From Sphingomonas endophytica (GTDB lineage: Bacteria > Pseudomonadota > Alphaproteobacteria > Sphingomonadales > Sphingomonadaceae): a DNA stretch of 64,000 nucleotides. How positions within the stretch are numbered: the first letter of the stretch is position 1; every line of letters begins with the position of its first letter. The notes beneath the pieces were generated by a model. It saw only the letters and a list, made by a program, of their open reading frames with translations, did not search any database and was not told where the DNA came from. Below are positions 16,723-24,947 of the stretch, piece after piece. A program made the position numbers and the translations under genes. Location: contig NZ_JACIJN010000006.1 of NCBI RefSeq assembly GCF_014199415.1, positions 1-64,000 on the forward strand, written 5' to 3'.

Positions 16723-19464
16723 TCACGTCGCCTCTTCCTGCGGCGCCCCCGATGCCGCGGCGAGCAGCCGTTTCTCCAGCGCGCGCACGCGCGTGGTCGA
16801 GGCGATCTTGTCCCCCGTCAGATCGGTCAGATAGAAAACGTCGACCGCGCGCTCGCCATAGGTGGCGACATGCGCCGAATGGATCGTCACCTTCGACAGG
16901 AACAGCGCATAGGCGAGCTGGTTGAGCAACGCCGGGCGGTCGCGCGCCGCGACCTCGACCACGGTGAAGCGGTTCGACGCCTTGTTGTCGACCAGCACGT
17001 TGGTCTCGATACGGAACGCATCGGCGCGCGCACGCGGCAGCGGCTTGGCCTTGAGCCGGTCGGTCAGCTTGCCGCGCCCGGCCAGCGCATCCTCGATCGC
17101 GGTCTTGAGCCGCGTCAGCTGCCCCGCCTCGTCGAACGGCCGCCCGAGCGGATCCTGAACGAGGAAATTGTCGAGCGCCATGCCGTCGCGCGTGGTGTGG
17201 ATGCGTGCGTCGATGATGTTGCCGCCCGCGACATGGATCGCACCCGCGATGCGGCTGAACAGCCCCGGATGGTCGGCGGCATAGACCGTCACCAGCGTCG
17301 CCCCGCGCTCGGGATAGACCTGCGCGTCGATCGCGAGTTGCACGTCGCCGGTCTGCGTCACGAACGCCGCATTGTGCGCCAGCACGTCGTCGGGCTCGGC
17401 GATCCAGTACGGCTCGGGCAGCCGGCGAACATAGGCCGCCAGCGTCCCGGCATCCCAATGCAACGCGGCGCGCAGCGTCTCCTGCTTGGCGAACACGCGC
17501 TCGCCGCGCCCCTTCTGCTTGTGCCCGAGCCGCAGCACCTCCTCGGCGCGGTCGTAGAGGTCGCCGAGCAACTGCCCCTTCCAGCCGTTCCACGTCCCCG
17601 GCCCGACCGCGCGGATGTCGACGACGGTCAGCACCAGCAGCAGCCGCAGCCGCTCCGGGCTCTGCACCACTTCGGTGAAGTCGAGGATCGTCTTGAAATC
17701 GGTCAGGTCGCGGCGGAACGCAGTCGCGCTCATCAGCAGATGATGCCGCACCAGCCACGCGACCGTCTCGGTCTCGGCCGGGGTCAGCCCGAAGCGCGGG
17801 CACAGCCGCTCCGCAACCTCCGCGCCGAGGATCGAATGATCGCCGCCGCGCCCCTTGGCGATGTCGTGGAGCAGCACCGCGACATACAGCACGCGCCGCG
17901 ACACGATCTGCGCCATGATCTCGCTGGGCAGCGGGTGATCGTCGACGAGCGCCCCCGCCTCCATCCGCGCGAGCAGCCCGAGCGCGCGGATCGTGTGCTC
18001 GTCGACGGTGTAGTGATGATACATGTCGAACTGCATCTGCGCGACGATCCGCGCCCAGTCCGGCACGAACCGCCCGAGCACGCCGGTCTCGTTCATCCAG
18101 CGCAGCGGCAATTCGGGATCGTGCGCCCCCGCAAGCAGGTCGAGGAAGCGCGCATTGGCGCGCGCGTCGCGTCGCACCTCCGTGACCAGTCGCGCGTCAC
18201 GCGTCGCGCAGCGCAAGGCGAGCGGGTGGATCTCCATCCCCTGCTCGGCGGCGAGCGCGAAGATCTCGACCAGCCGGCGCGGGTCCTGCTGGAAGAAATC
18301 GTTCGACGGCAGCGCGATCCGCCCACCGTCGTTGGCGAAGCCGTCGAGCTTGCGCGGCGTCCGCGCCATCTTGAGCCCCAATCGGCGGCGGCGCGAGAAG
18401 CGCTCGTCCATATGCGCGAGGAACAGCCCGGTCAGCGACCCGACCGTGCGCGCCTGCAGGAAATAGAATTGCATGAAGCGCTCGACCGCCGACTTGCCCG
18501 GCCGGTCGGCGTAATTCATCCGCTGCGCGATCTCGCGCTGATAGTCGAAGGTCAGTCGGTCCTCGGCCCGCCCCGCGATCAGATGCAGATGGCAGCGCAC
18601 CGCCCACAGGAAGTTGTCGGCGCGGTGAAAGAGCCGAAATTCCTCACGCGTGAACAGCCCGACGGCGACCAGCTCGTTCGAGCGCTGCACCTGATAGGTA
18701 TATTTGCCGATCCAGAACAGCGCGTGGAGATCGCGCAGGCCGCCCTTGCCCTCCTTGATGTTGGGTTCGACGACATAGCGCGTGTCGCCCATCCGCACGT
18801 GCCGCGCGTTGCGCTCGGCGAGCTTGTCGGCGGCGAACTGCCGCTCGGTGCCGCGCCGCACGTCGTCGTGAAAGCGCCGCGACGCCTCACCGTACAGATC
18901 CTCGTCACCCCAGACGTAGCGCCCTTCGAGCAGCGCGGTGCGCACCGTCACGTCGGCCTTCGCCTGCCGCACCATCTCGTCGAGCGAGCGGCTCGAATGG
19001 CCGATCTTCAACCCGAGATCCCATAGCGCATAGAGCATGGATTCGATGACCTGCTCGGCCCACGCCGTCTGTTTGCCGGGGGTGAGGAAGCCGATGTCGA
19101 CGTCGGAGAACGGCGCCATCTCGCCGCGCCCGTAGCCGCCGACCGCGAGCAGCAGCAGCCGCTCGCCGGTGGTCGGGTTGGCGAGCGGGTAGAGCCGCTG
19201 CGTCGTGAAGTCGGCCAGCACGCGCAGCAGCTGGTCGACCAGATACGCCTGCGCGTTCGCCGCCTCGATCCCGCGCGAGGGATTGGCGGTCAGCCGCCGC
19301 GCGATCTCGGCGCGCCCGGCCTCGAGCGCACTCTTGAGCAACAGGCTGACCTGATGGCGCAGCGCTGAAGTGTCCTTGCCGGTCGCGGCGGCGACCTGCT
19401 CGGCGAGCAGGCGCCGGTCGACGATCGCGCGGCGATTGGGGAGGTGGTCGAAACGGCCGGTCAT
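16723..19464 (-). CDS. glnD: Bifunctional PII uridylyltransferase/uridylyl-removing enzyme
   Basis: A 913-residue GlnD, the sensor that uridylylates PII when glutamine is low and removes UMP when it is high. The nucleotidyltransferase motif GGYGRGEMAPFSDVD sits near residue 110. The HD phosphohydrolase motif HDIAKGRGGDHS is in the middle. Two ACT domains follow at the C-terminus (TVYAADHPGLFSRIAGAI and EVAARDRPALLNQLAYAL). Length and order match the alphaproteobacterial family. No PII or glutamine synthetase gene is adjacent. Gene density is normal and the codon use is like that of its neighbours. Confidence 0.96.
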   Translation of the reverse strand: MTGRFDHLPNRRAIVDRRLLAEQVAAATGKDTSALRHQVSLLLKSALEAGRAEIARRLTANPSRGIEAANAQAYLVDQLLRVLADFTTQRLYPLANPTTGERLLLLAVGGYGRGEMAPFSDVDIGFLTPGKQTAWAEQVIESMLYALWDLGLKIGHSSRSLDEMVRQAKADVTVRTALLEGRYVWGDEDLYGEASRRFHDDVRRGTERQFAADKLAERNARHVRMGDTRYVVEPNIKEGKGGLRDLHALFWIGKYTYQVQRSNELVAVGLFTREEFRLFHRADNFLWAVRCHLHLIAGRAEDRLTFDYQREIAQRMNYADRPGKSAVERFMQFYFLQARTVGSLTGLFLAHMDERFSRRRRLGLKMARTPRKLDGFANDGGRIALPSNDFFQQDPRRLVEIFALAAEQGMEIHPLALRCATRDARLVTEVRRDARANARFLDLLAGAHDPELPLRWMNETGVLGRFVPDWARIVAQMQFDMYHHYTVDEHTIRALGLLARMEAGALVDDHPLPSEIMAQIVSRRVLYVAVLLHDIAKGRGGDHSILGAEVAERLCPRFGLTPAETETVAWLVRHHLLMSATAFRRDLTDFKTILDFTEVVQSPERLRLLLVLTVVDIRAVGPGTWNGWKGQLLGDLYDRAEEVLRLGHKQKGRGERVFAKQETLRAALHWDAGTLAAYVRRLPEPYWIAEPDDVLAHNAAFVTQTGDVQLAIDAQVYPERGATLVTVYAADHPGLFSRIAGAIHVAGGNIIDARIHTTRDGMALDNFLVQDPLGRPFDEAGQLTRLKTAIEDALAGRGKLTDRLKAKPLPRARADAFRIETNVLVDNKASNRFTVVEVAARDRPALLNQLAYALFLSKVTIHSAHVATYGERAVDVFYLTDLTGDKIASTTRVRALEKRLLAAASGAPQEEAT

Positions 19465-19769
19465 GTGGGGCGAGATAGCGGGTCGGGGTTAACGCGTCGC
19501 GTGTTTTGGTGGCGATCGGGTCAGCGCCGATGGACCGCGTTCGCTGGACGCGAGCTTTCCCGTTTCCTCGTCGCTACGCGTGAATCTCGGGAAAACGCTT
19601 CCGGGAGCAAGTTCCAAAAAAACGTACATGCAGGCTTCCTTCAGCGTGATCGCCGCGGCCGGCTTTCCCGGCACTGGTTCCTAATCGGGAAGGGTAGCGG
19701 ATGCTGGCGATGGTTCTGGCGCAAAAGGGAACTGACGAATAAAAGGTCGCTTCTGAGGAGGCAGTAATT
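19465..19769. other. Intergenic region upstream of the interrupted methyltransferase
   Basis: No gene is supported here. A 61-codon minus-strand frame at 19489-19674 shows no recognisable motif. From about 19560 the base composition drops below that of glnD, marking the left edge of a low-GC patch that extends to about 21240. A strong Shine-Dalgarno (GAGGAGG) closes the region at 19755-19761. Confidence 0.5.
19755..19761 (+). promoter_or_regulatory. Shine-Dalgarno that points to the GTG start of the methyltransferase
   Basis: GAGGAGG is placed 8 nt before GTG at 19770, an ideal distance. The later ATG at 19824 has no comparable site. This is the main reason to place the original start at 19770 even though a stop codon follows. 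Confidence 0.75.
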
Positions 19770-20507
19770 GTGAGCGACGTTTAGCAGCATTACGATACGC
19801 TATTAGCAGCTCATTACTCGTGGATGAGCGGGACCACCTTCGCGGAGAAGGCGGCTGAGCAGCGTAACCTTCTGATTGATCTCGGATTTACGAGTGACGG
19901 TCGGGGGTGTGCGGTCGATTTGGGATGTGGACCGGGCTATCAGGCACTGGCGCTAAGCGAGGTTGGCTACGGCAAAGTTATTGCGATCGATACCAGCGAA
20001 GCCCTGCTTGGCGAGTTGCGTGCTGCCAGCCAAGACGAGTCGATCAACACCGTGCTTGCCGATCTTCGTGACATTGCGGACCATGTCGGTGAGGGAACGG
20101 CAGATGCAATCGTGTGTATGGGAGACACGATCACGCATCTTCAGCACCGCAATGACGTATCGAAGTTGCTGGGCGATGCATATCGCGCTTTGCGCTCCGG
20201 AGGTCGGCTCGCGCTGACCTACCGTGATTTCTCGTTGGCGTTGACCGGAACCGATCGATTTATTCCGGTGCGGTCTGACGATCAGCGTATTATGACATGC
20301 GTGCTGGATTACGAAGCCGATCATGTCGTTGTGACAGACCTCATCTATCTACGAACCGACGCGGAATGGCAGCTTCAAAAAAGTAGTTACCGAAAGCTCC
20401 GGCTCGCGCCGTCGTGGGTCGCGGACATGCTGTGTCAAGCTGGCTATTCTGTCGAAGTCGATGCACCCATTGGCCGTATGCAGACCGTCGTCGCTCGCAA
20501 GCCTTAG
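19770..20507 (+). pseudogene. Class I SAM-dependent methyltransferase with an in-frame amber codon near the start
   Basis: The frame from GTG 19770 reads V-S-D-V-stop and then QHYDTLLAAHYSWMSG. This second part is exactly the N-terminus expected for this methyltransferase group, so TAG at 19782-19784 interrupts codon 5 of an otherwise intact gene. The SAM-binding motif VDLGCGPGYQALALSEVG and the later GGRLALTYRDF are intact. Restart at ATG 19824 would give a protein of 227 residues lacking the first 18 codons. The gene lies in a patch of lower GC than its neighbours, which suggests transfer. The substrate is unknown. A sequencing error or suppression of the amber codon are the alternatives. 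Confidence 0.7.
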
Positions 20508-20591
20508 CCGCAGTATCTCGAAAGTCGGTTCCAACGCAAACGGCGTGATACGGGCTGTTCGTCTTCGGGAAAGGTTTGGGATGCCGTATTG

Positions 20592-21152
20592 TTAACAGTA
20601 GCTTTTCGCCTCGCTCGATCTACGGATGGCATTCAAGGTTCTACGGCGTATCAGTCCACTTACCGGGCGAATCAAATACCAATAGGGCGCGAAGCGTCGT
20701 CGCGCCGCTGCATCGGCGCAAGCTATGCGTGTTTCTGTCGAGAGGATCGTTTTTCCGGCACCGTCTGAGCCGACTGCGAAATTAAGCGCCAGTTTTGCGC
20801 TCCCGGGGGTTTTGATAGCCAGAAATTCTTCCGAATCGGAAAATCTTTCTAAGCCATAGTCCAAAGACCAGAACCGACCTGCCAGACCATAAACAATCTC
20901 GCTCTCATTTGCTTCCAGCAGTGTAAAGTTGTCGATGCCGAACGGCCGTTGACTGCCGCTGGATCCACCGACCGTTTTGCGGATTACGCGCATGGGAAGT
21001 TCCCGAAGGCCTATCATTCCCCTGAAAAAAGGATCATCTTCCGTCCTGTAGGCGCTGGCAGTTGCCAATGCAGTTTCCGCATCCGCATTGACGTTCGTTG
21101 CGTGGCGCTCCCAAAAATCGGGGGCGGCAACGTAGCGGTCGATAAGAGGCAT
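20592..21152 (-). CDS. Uncharacterised protein of 186 residues
   Basis: A soluble protein with no signal peptide or membrane segment. It contains GLAGRFWSLDYGLERF, then PGSAKLALNFAVG, TILSTETRIACADAAARRRF and finally PYWYLIRPVSGLIRR. I have seen similar C-terminal patterns in small uncharacterised bacterial proteins that may have a START-like fold, but I cannot name a function. It lies convergent to the methyltransferase and in the same low-GC patch, which supports joint acquisition. It is a plausible real gene because the motif-like conservation runs across the whole length. Confidence 0.6.
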   Translation of the reverse strand: MPLIDRYVAAPDFWERHATNVNADAETALATASAYRTEDDPFFRGMIGLRELPMRVIRKTVGGSSGSQRPFGIDNFTLLEANESEIVYGLAGRFWSLDYGLERFSDSEEFLAIKTPGSAKLALNFAVGSDGAGKTILSTETRIACADAAARRRFAPYWYLIRPVSGLIRRRTLNAIRRSSEAKSYC

Positions 21153-21243
21153 AAGCGATCCAGTCAGCTTTGATTTCCCGCTACTACCAGCGCAGCCCTC
21201 AACGCTTCAAAGCCCTTCCTAATTTACCGACGAAATTGAGAAA

Positions 21244-21270
21244 CCCTCACCCTCACCCTCACCCTCACCC
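21244..21270. repeat. CCCTCA hexanucleotide tandem repeat at the mutS stop codon
   Basis: Four CCCTCA units plus CCC. Read on the minus strand this is GGG-TGA repeated, and the first TGA is the mutS stop codon. Any gain or loss of whole units leaves the protein end unchanged. Confidence 0.8.
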
Positions 21271-23865
21271 TTCCCGCGCCAGCGCCTTCAGCCGGTACAG
21301 CGTATCCAGCGCCTCGCGCGGCGTCAGCGCGTCGACATCCAGCGCCTCGACCTCGGCGCGGATGGCGTCGCATTTCTCCTCCTCGGCCTGCATGGCGGCG
21401 GCGAACAGCGGCAGGTCGTCGAGCCCCGCCGCCAGCCCGCCGGTCTTGGCGCGCCCCGCCTCCAGCTTCGCGAGCACCGCCTTGGCGCGCGACACCGTCG
21501 CGGGCGGCATCCCCGCCAGCCGCGCGACCGCCAAGCCATAGCTGCGATCCGCCGGCCCGTCGGCGAGTTCGTGGAGCAGCACCAGCTCGCCCTTCCACTC
21601 GCGCGCGCGGACGTGGTGGAGCGACAGCGCGTCGCAGCGCTCCGCCAGCCGCGTCAGCTCGTGGTAATGCGTCGCGAAGAGGCAGCGGCAGCGATTGTCC
21701 TCGTGGATCGCCTCGACCACCGCCCAAGCGATCGCGAGACCGTCATAGGTCGAGGTGCCGCGCCCGACCTCGTCGAGGATCACGAAGCTGCGCTCGGTCG
21801 CTTGCGCGAGGATCGCGGCGGTCTCGACCATCTCGACCATGAAGGTCGAGCGCCCGCGCGCGAGATTGTCCGACGCGCCGACGCGGCTGAACAAACGGTC
21901 GACCAGCCCGAGCCGCGCCGCCGCCGCGGGCACATAGGCCCCCGCCTGCGCCAGCACCGCGATCAGCGCATTCTGGCGCAGGAACGTCGACTTGCCGCCC
22001 ATGTTCGGCCCCGTCACCAGCCACAGCCGCGACCGCTCGCCCAGCACGCAGTCATTGGCGACGAACCGGTCGCCGCTCTTTGCCAGCGCCGCCTCGACCA
22101 CCGGATGCCGCCCGCCGCTGACATCGAAACAGGCGTGATCGACGAACGCCGGGCGCGACCAGCCGCCCTCGATCGCGCGCTTGGCCAGCGCGGCGGCGAC
22201 GTCGAGCCGTGCCAGCGCATCGGCGGTCGCGGCGATCGCCAAGCGTCCGGCCAGCGCCTGCGCAGTGAGGTCCTCCAGATGCGCGGCCTCGGCGGCGAGC
22301 GCGTGCGCGCCGGCCTGCGTCACGCTCGCGGCGACCTCGTGCAGCTCGGGCGCGTTGAAGCGCACCACCCCCGCCAGCGTCTGGCGATGCGTAAACCCCG
22401 AGTCCGCCGCCATCAACGGATCGGCGGCGCGCGCGGGCACCTCGATATGATAGCCGAGCACGCCATTGTGGCGGATCTTGAGCGCGGCGATCCCGGTCTT
22501 GGCGCGGAACGTCGCCTCCAGCGCGGCGATCGCGCGCCGCCCGCCGCTGCCGGTGTCGCGCAATGCGTCAAGCGCCGGGTCGTAGCCCGCCGCGATATAG
22601 CCGCCGTCACTCGCCTCGATCGGCGGCGACGGGACGAGCGCGCGCTTGAGCAGGTCGATCAGTTCGCCATGTCCGCGCAACCGCGGCGCGAGCTGCGCAA
22701 GCAAAGTGGGCGTCTCGCTCAGCTTGCCGAGGCGATCGCCGATCGCCCATGCGCCATCGAGCCCGTCGCGCAACTGCCCGAGATCGCGCGGGCTCCCACG
22801 CCCCGCCGCGAGCCGCCCGAGCGCGCGGCCGATGTCCGGCAATGCACGCAACGCCGCGCGGATACGATCGCGCAACCCCGCATCGTCGTGGAACAGCCGC
22901 ACCAGATCGAGCCGCGCCTCGATGTCCGCACGGTCCATCAGCGGCGCGCCGAGATCGGCGGCGAGCAGCCGCGCGCCCGCGCCCGTCACCGTCCGGTCGA
23001 CCGCATCGAGCAGGCTGCCCTTGCGCTGCCCCTGCGCGGTGCAGGTGATCTCCAGGCTCTCGCGCGTCGCGGCGTCGATCGCCATCGTGTCGCGCGCGGC
23101 GGCCAGCACCGGCGGGCGCAGGAACGGCAATTGCCCCTTGGCGGTATGGTCGAGATACGCGACCAGCCCGCCCGCCGCCGCCAGCCCGGCGCGCCCGAAC
23201 TGCCCGAAGCCGTCGAGCGTCGCGACCGCGAACAGCCGCTTGAGCCGCTCCTCGGCGCGCGCGCTGTCGAACTCGGCGCGTGGGCGCCACACGGTCGCGG
23301 GCGCGTCGCCACCCTCGGCCGCGACCACCTCCGCCGCGCCGAGCCGCGCCAGCTCGGCCCCCAGCGACGCGCGGTCGCAGGCGATCACCTCGAACCGCCC
23401 GGTCGACACATCTGCCGCCGCTACCGCGACCTCGCTGCCGGCCTCGCCGATTGCGACGCACCAATTGGCGGCGCGCGCGTCGAGCAGCGTCTCCTCGGTC
23501 AGCGTCCCCGCGGTGACGACGCGGACGATCGCGCGGTTGACCAGCGCCTTCGACCCACGCGCCTTGCGGGCCGCCTCCGGGCTCTCGGTCTGCTCGGCGA
23601 TCGCGACGCGGTGCCCGGCCTTGATGAGCCGTTGCAGATAGGCGGTCGCGGCATGGACCGGCACGCCGCACATCGGGATCTTCTCGCCGGCATGTTCGCC
23701 GCGCGACGTCAGCGCGATGTCGAGCACCTGCGCCGCGACCCGCGCATCGTCGAAGAACAGCTCGAAGAAATCGCCCATCCGGTAGAAGAGCAGGCAATCC
23801 TCGGACTCCGCCTTGAGCGCGAGATATTGCGCCATCATCGGCGTCGGGGCGGGGGTGGTGGTCAT
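21265..23865 (-). CDS. mutS: DNA mismatch repair protein MutS
   Basis: An 866-residue MutS, which recognises mismatches and starts repair. The mismatch-contact motif FYRMGDFFELFFDDA is near residue 25. The Walker A motif of the ABC ATPase is in VTGPNMGGKSTFLRQ, the Walker B region is FVILDEVGRGTSTYDG, and a helix-turn-helix-like dimerisation tail follows. The length matches the full family. The gene stops inside a hexanucleotide repeat. The next gene upstream on the same strand is a ParE-like toxin, 9 bp away, which is unlikely to be functionally linked. Confidence 0.97.
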   Translation of the reverse strand: MTTTPAPTPMMAQYLALKAESEDCLLFYRMGDFFELFFDDARVAAQVLDIALTSRGEHAGEKIPMCGVPVHAATAYLQRLIKAGHRVAIAEQTESPEAARKARGSKALVNRAIVRVVTAGTLTEETLLDARAANWCVAIGEAGSEVAVAAADVSTGRFEVIACDRASLGAELARLGAAEVVAAEGGDAPATVWRPRAEFDSARAEERLKRLFAVATLDGFGQFGRAGLAAAGGLVAYLDHTAKGQLPFLRPPVLAAARDTMAIDAATRESLEITCTAQGQRKGSLLDAVDRTVTGAGARLLAADLGAPLMDRADIEARLDLVRLFHDDAGLRDRIRAALRALPDIGRALGRLAAGRGSPRDLGQLRDGLDGAWAIGDRLGKLSETPTLLAQLAPRLRGHGELIDLLKRALVPSPPIEASDGGYIAAGYDPALDALRDTGSGGRRAIAALEATFRAKTGIAALKIRHNGVLGYHIEVPARAADPLMAADSGFTHRQTLAGVVRFNAPELHEVAASVTQAGAHALAAEAAHLEDLTAQALAGRLAIAATADALARLDVAAALAKRAIEGGWSRPAFVDHACFDVSGGRHPVVEAALAKSGDRFVANDCVLGERSRLWLVTGPNMGGKSTFLRQNALIAVLAQAGAYVPAAAARLGLVDRLFSRVGASDNLARGRSTFMVEMVETAAILAQATERSFVILDEVGRGTSTYDGLAIAWAVVEAIHEDNRCRCLFATHYHELTRLAERCDALSLHHVRAREWKGELVLLHELADGPADRSYGLAVARLAGMPPATVSRAKAVLAKLEAGRAKTGGLAAGLDDLPLFAAAMQAEEEKCDAIRAEVEALDVDALTPREALDTLYRLKALAREG

Positions 23866-23874
23866 GGAAAAGCT

Positions 23875-24147
23875 TCAGTCCGGGCGGCGGGCGCCGTGGC
23901 GGATGGAGATGATCGACACGATCTCGCCATCGGTTTCGTAGAGCATGATATACGGCGGCACAGTGGTCAGCTCGCGTAGCCCATCTTCGACGGGCCGCCC
24001 GCGACGCGGAAACTCACTCAGGCTATCGCCGAGCGCGAACAATCGTGTCGAAATCCGGGTCGCAGCGGCAGGGTCGAAGCGTTCGATGTAGAAGACGATC
24101 TCGTCGATTTCGCGCAGCGCCTCATCGGTCCAGTCAACTCTCGCCAT
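23875..24147 (-). CDS. RelE/ParE-family toxin
   Basis: A 90-residue protein. VDWTDEALREIDEIVFYIERFDPAAA opens with the typical ParE/RelE start, followed by FPRRGRPVEDGLRELTT, then the PYIMLYETDGEIVSIISIRHGARRP tail that ends many ParE toxins. The start at 24147 lies inside the antitoxin gene (14-bp overlap), giving the usual antitoxin-toxin coupling. A longer frame begins at 24168. Whether it hits gyrase (ParE) or mRNA (RelE) cannot be said from sequence alone. Confidence 0.82.
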   Translation of the reverse strand: MARVDWTDEALREIDEIVFYIERFDPAAATRISTRLFALGDSLSEFPRRGRPVEDGLRELTTVPPYIMLYETDGEIVSIISIRHGARRPD

Positions 24148-24328
24148 TGCGCGCGGCAAGCCACTCATGGAACGGCAGGCGACCGGGCTTTCCCCACGTC
24201 CTCAGCCACTCCTTGACGACCTCGTGCGAGTGAACCCGTCCTGCCGCGACATCGGCCCGCGCACGCGCGATCGCCGCGGCCTCTGCTTCACGATCGCGTT
24301 GCTCGAAAATGCCGGGCTCGTGCTTCAT
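24134..24328 (-). CDS. Antitoxin of the ParE/RelE-type module
   Basis: A 64-residue, highly charged protein directly in front of the toxin. An acidic/Ala-rich helix (QRDREAEAAAIARARADVAAG) is followed by RVHSHEVVKEWLRTWG, a pattern seen in small antitoxins paired with ParE-like toxins. Its stop lies 14 bp inside the toxin gene. It probably neutralises the toxin and represses the shared promoter between 24329 and 24427. The DNA-binding fold was not recognised with certainty. Confidence 0.7.
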   Translation of the reverse strand: MKHEPGIFEQRDREAEAAAIARARADVAAGRVHSHEVVKEWLRTWGKPGRLPFHEWLAARNGES

Positions 24329-24427
24329 GTCGCGATCATACCTGCGTGCCTGTCCGAAGACCACCCGCCACTTTTGACCGCAAGCAACGGGATGCGACCG
24401 CGGGCGGAAGCCGGTACAACCACAGCC

Positions 24428-24904
24428 ATGCTCCACCGCACCACCCTCGCCTCTCCCGTCGGCGCCCTGACGCTGGTCGCCGACGAGACCGCGCTCGTCG
24501 CGATCCTGTGGCCCGACGACAGAACGGGACGCGTGCCGCTGGAGGCAACCGCCGACAATCCCGACCATCCGGTGCTCGCCGCCGCCGCGACGCAGCTCGC
24601 CGACTATTTCGCCGGCACGCGCACCACCTTCGACCTCCCGCTCAGCCCGCGGGGCACCGCGTTCCAGCGCGACGTCTGGCGCGCGCTCGACGCCATCCCT
24701 TATGGCGAGACGCGCAGCTACGCCGATATCGCCCGCGCGATCGGCCGCCCCACCGCCACCCGCGCGGTCGGCGCGGCGAACGGGCGCAATCCGATCTCGA
24801 TCGTCACCCCGTGCCACCGCGTGATCGGTCGATCGGGCGCGCTGACCGGCTTCGCGGGCGGGCTGGCCGCAAAGCAACATCTGCTCGCGCACGAGCAACG
24901 CTAG
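24428..24904 (+). CDS. ogt: Methylated-DNA-[protein]-cysteine S-methyltransferase
   Basis: A 158-residue single-use DNA repair protein that takes the methyl group from O6-methylguanine onto a cysteine. The active-site motif IVTPCHRVIG holds Cys129, and the preceding helix-turn-helix region GETRSYADIARAIGRPTATRAV and the asparagine hinge AANGRNP are present. The length suits Ogt rather than the two-domain Ada. The start at 24428 was chosen where family similarity begins. It is divergent from the toxin-antitoxin pair. Confidence 0.93.
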   Translation: MLHRTTLASPVGALTLVADETALVAILWPDDRTGRVPLEATADNPDHPVLAAAATQLADYFAGTRTTFDLPLSPRGTAFQRDVWRALDAIPYGETRSYADIARAIGRPTATRAVGAANGRNPISIVTPCHRVIGRSGALTGFAGGLAAKQHLLAHEQR

Positions 24905-24947
24905 GAGATATTCCCATCGCCGCGCGCATTCCGTAAGGGCTGTCGTC

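Noticed and set aside
19489..19674. A 61-codon minus-strand frame upstream of the methyltransferase
   Set aside because: No Shine-Dalgarno and no motif; it overlaps the promoter side of the methyltransferase.
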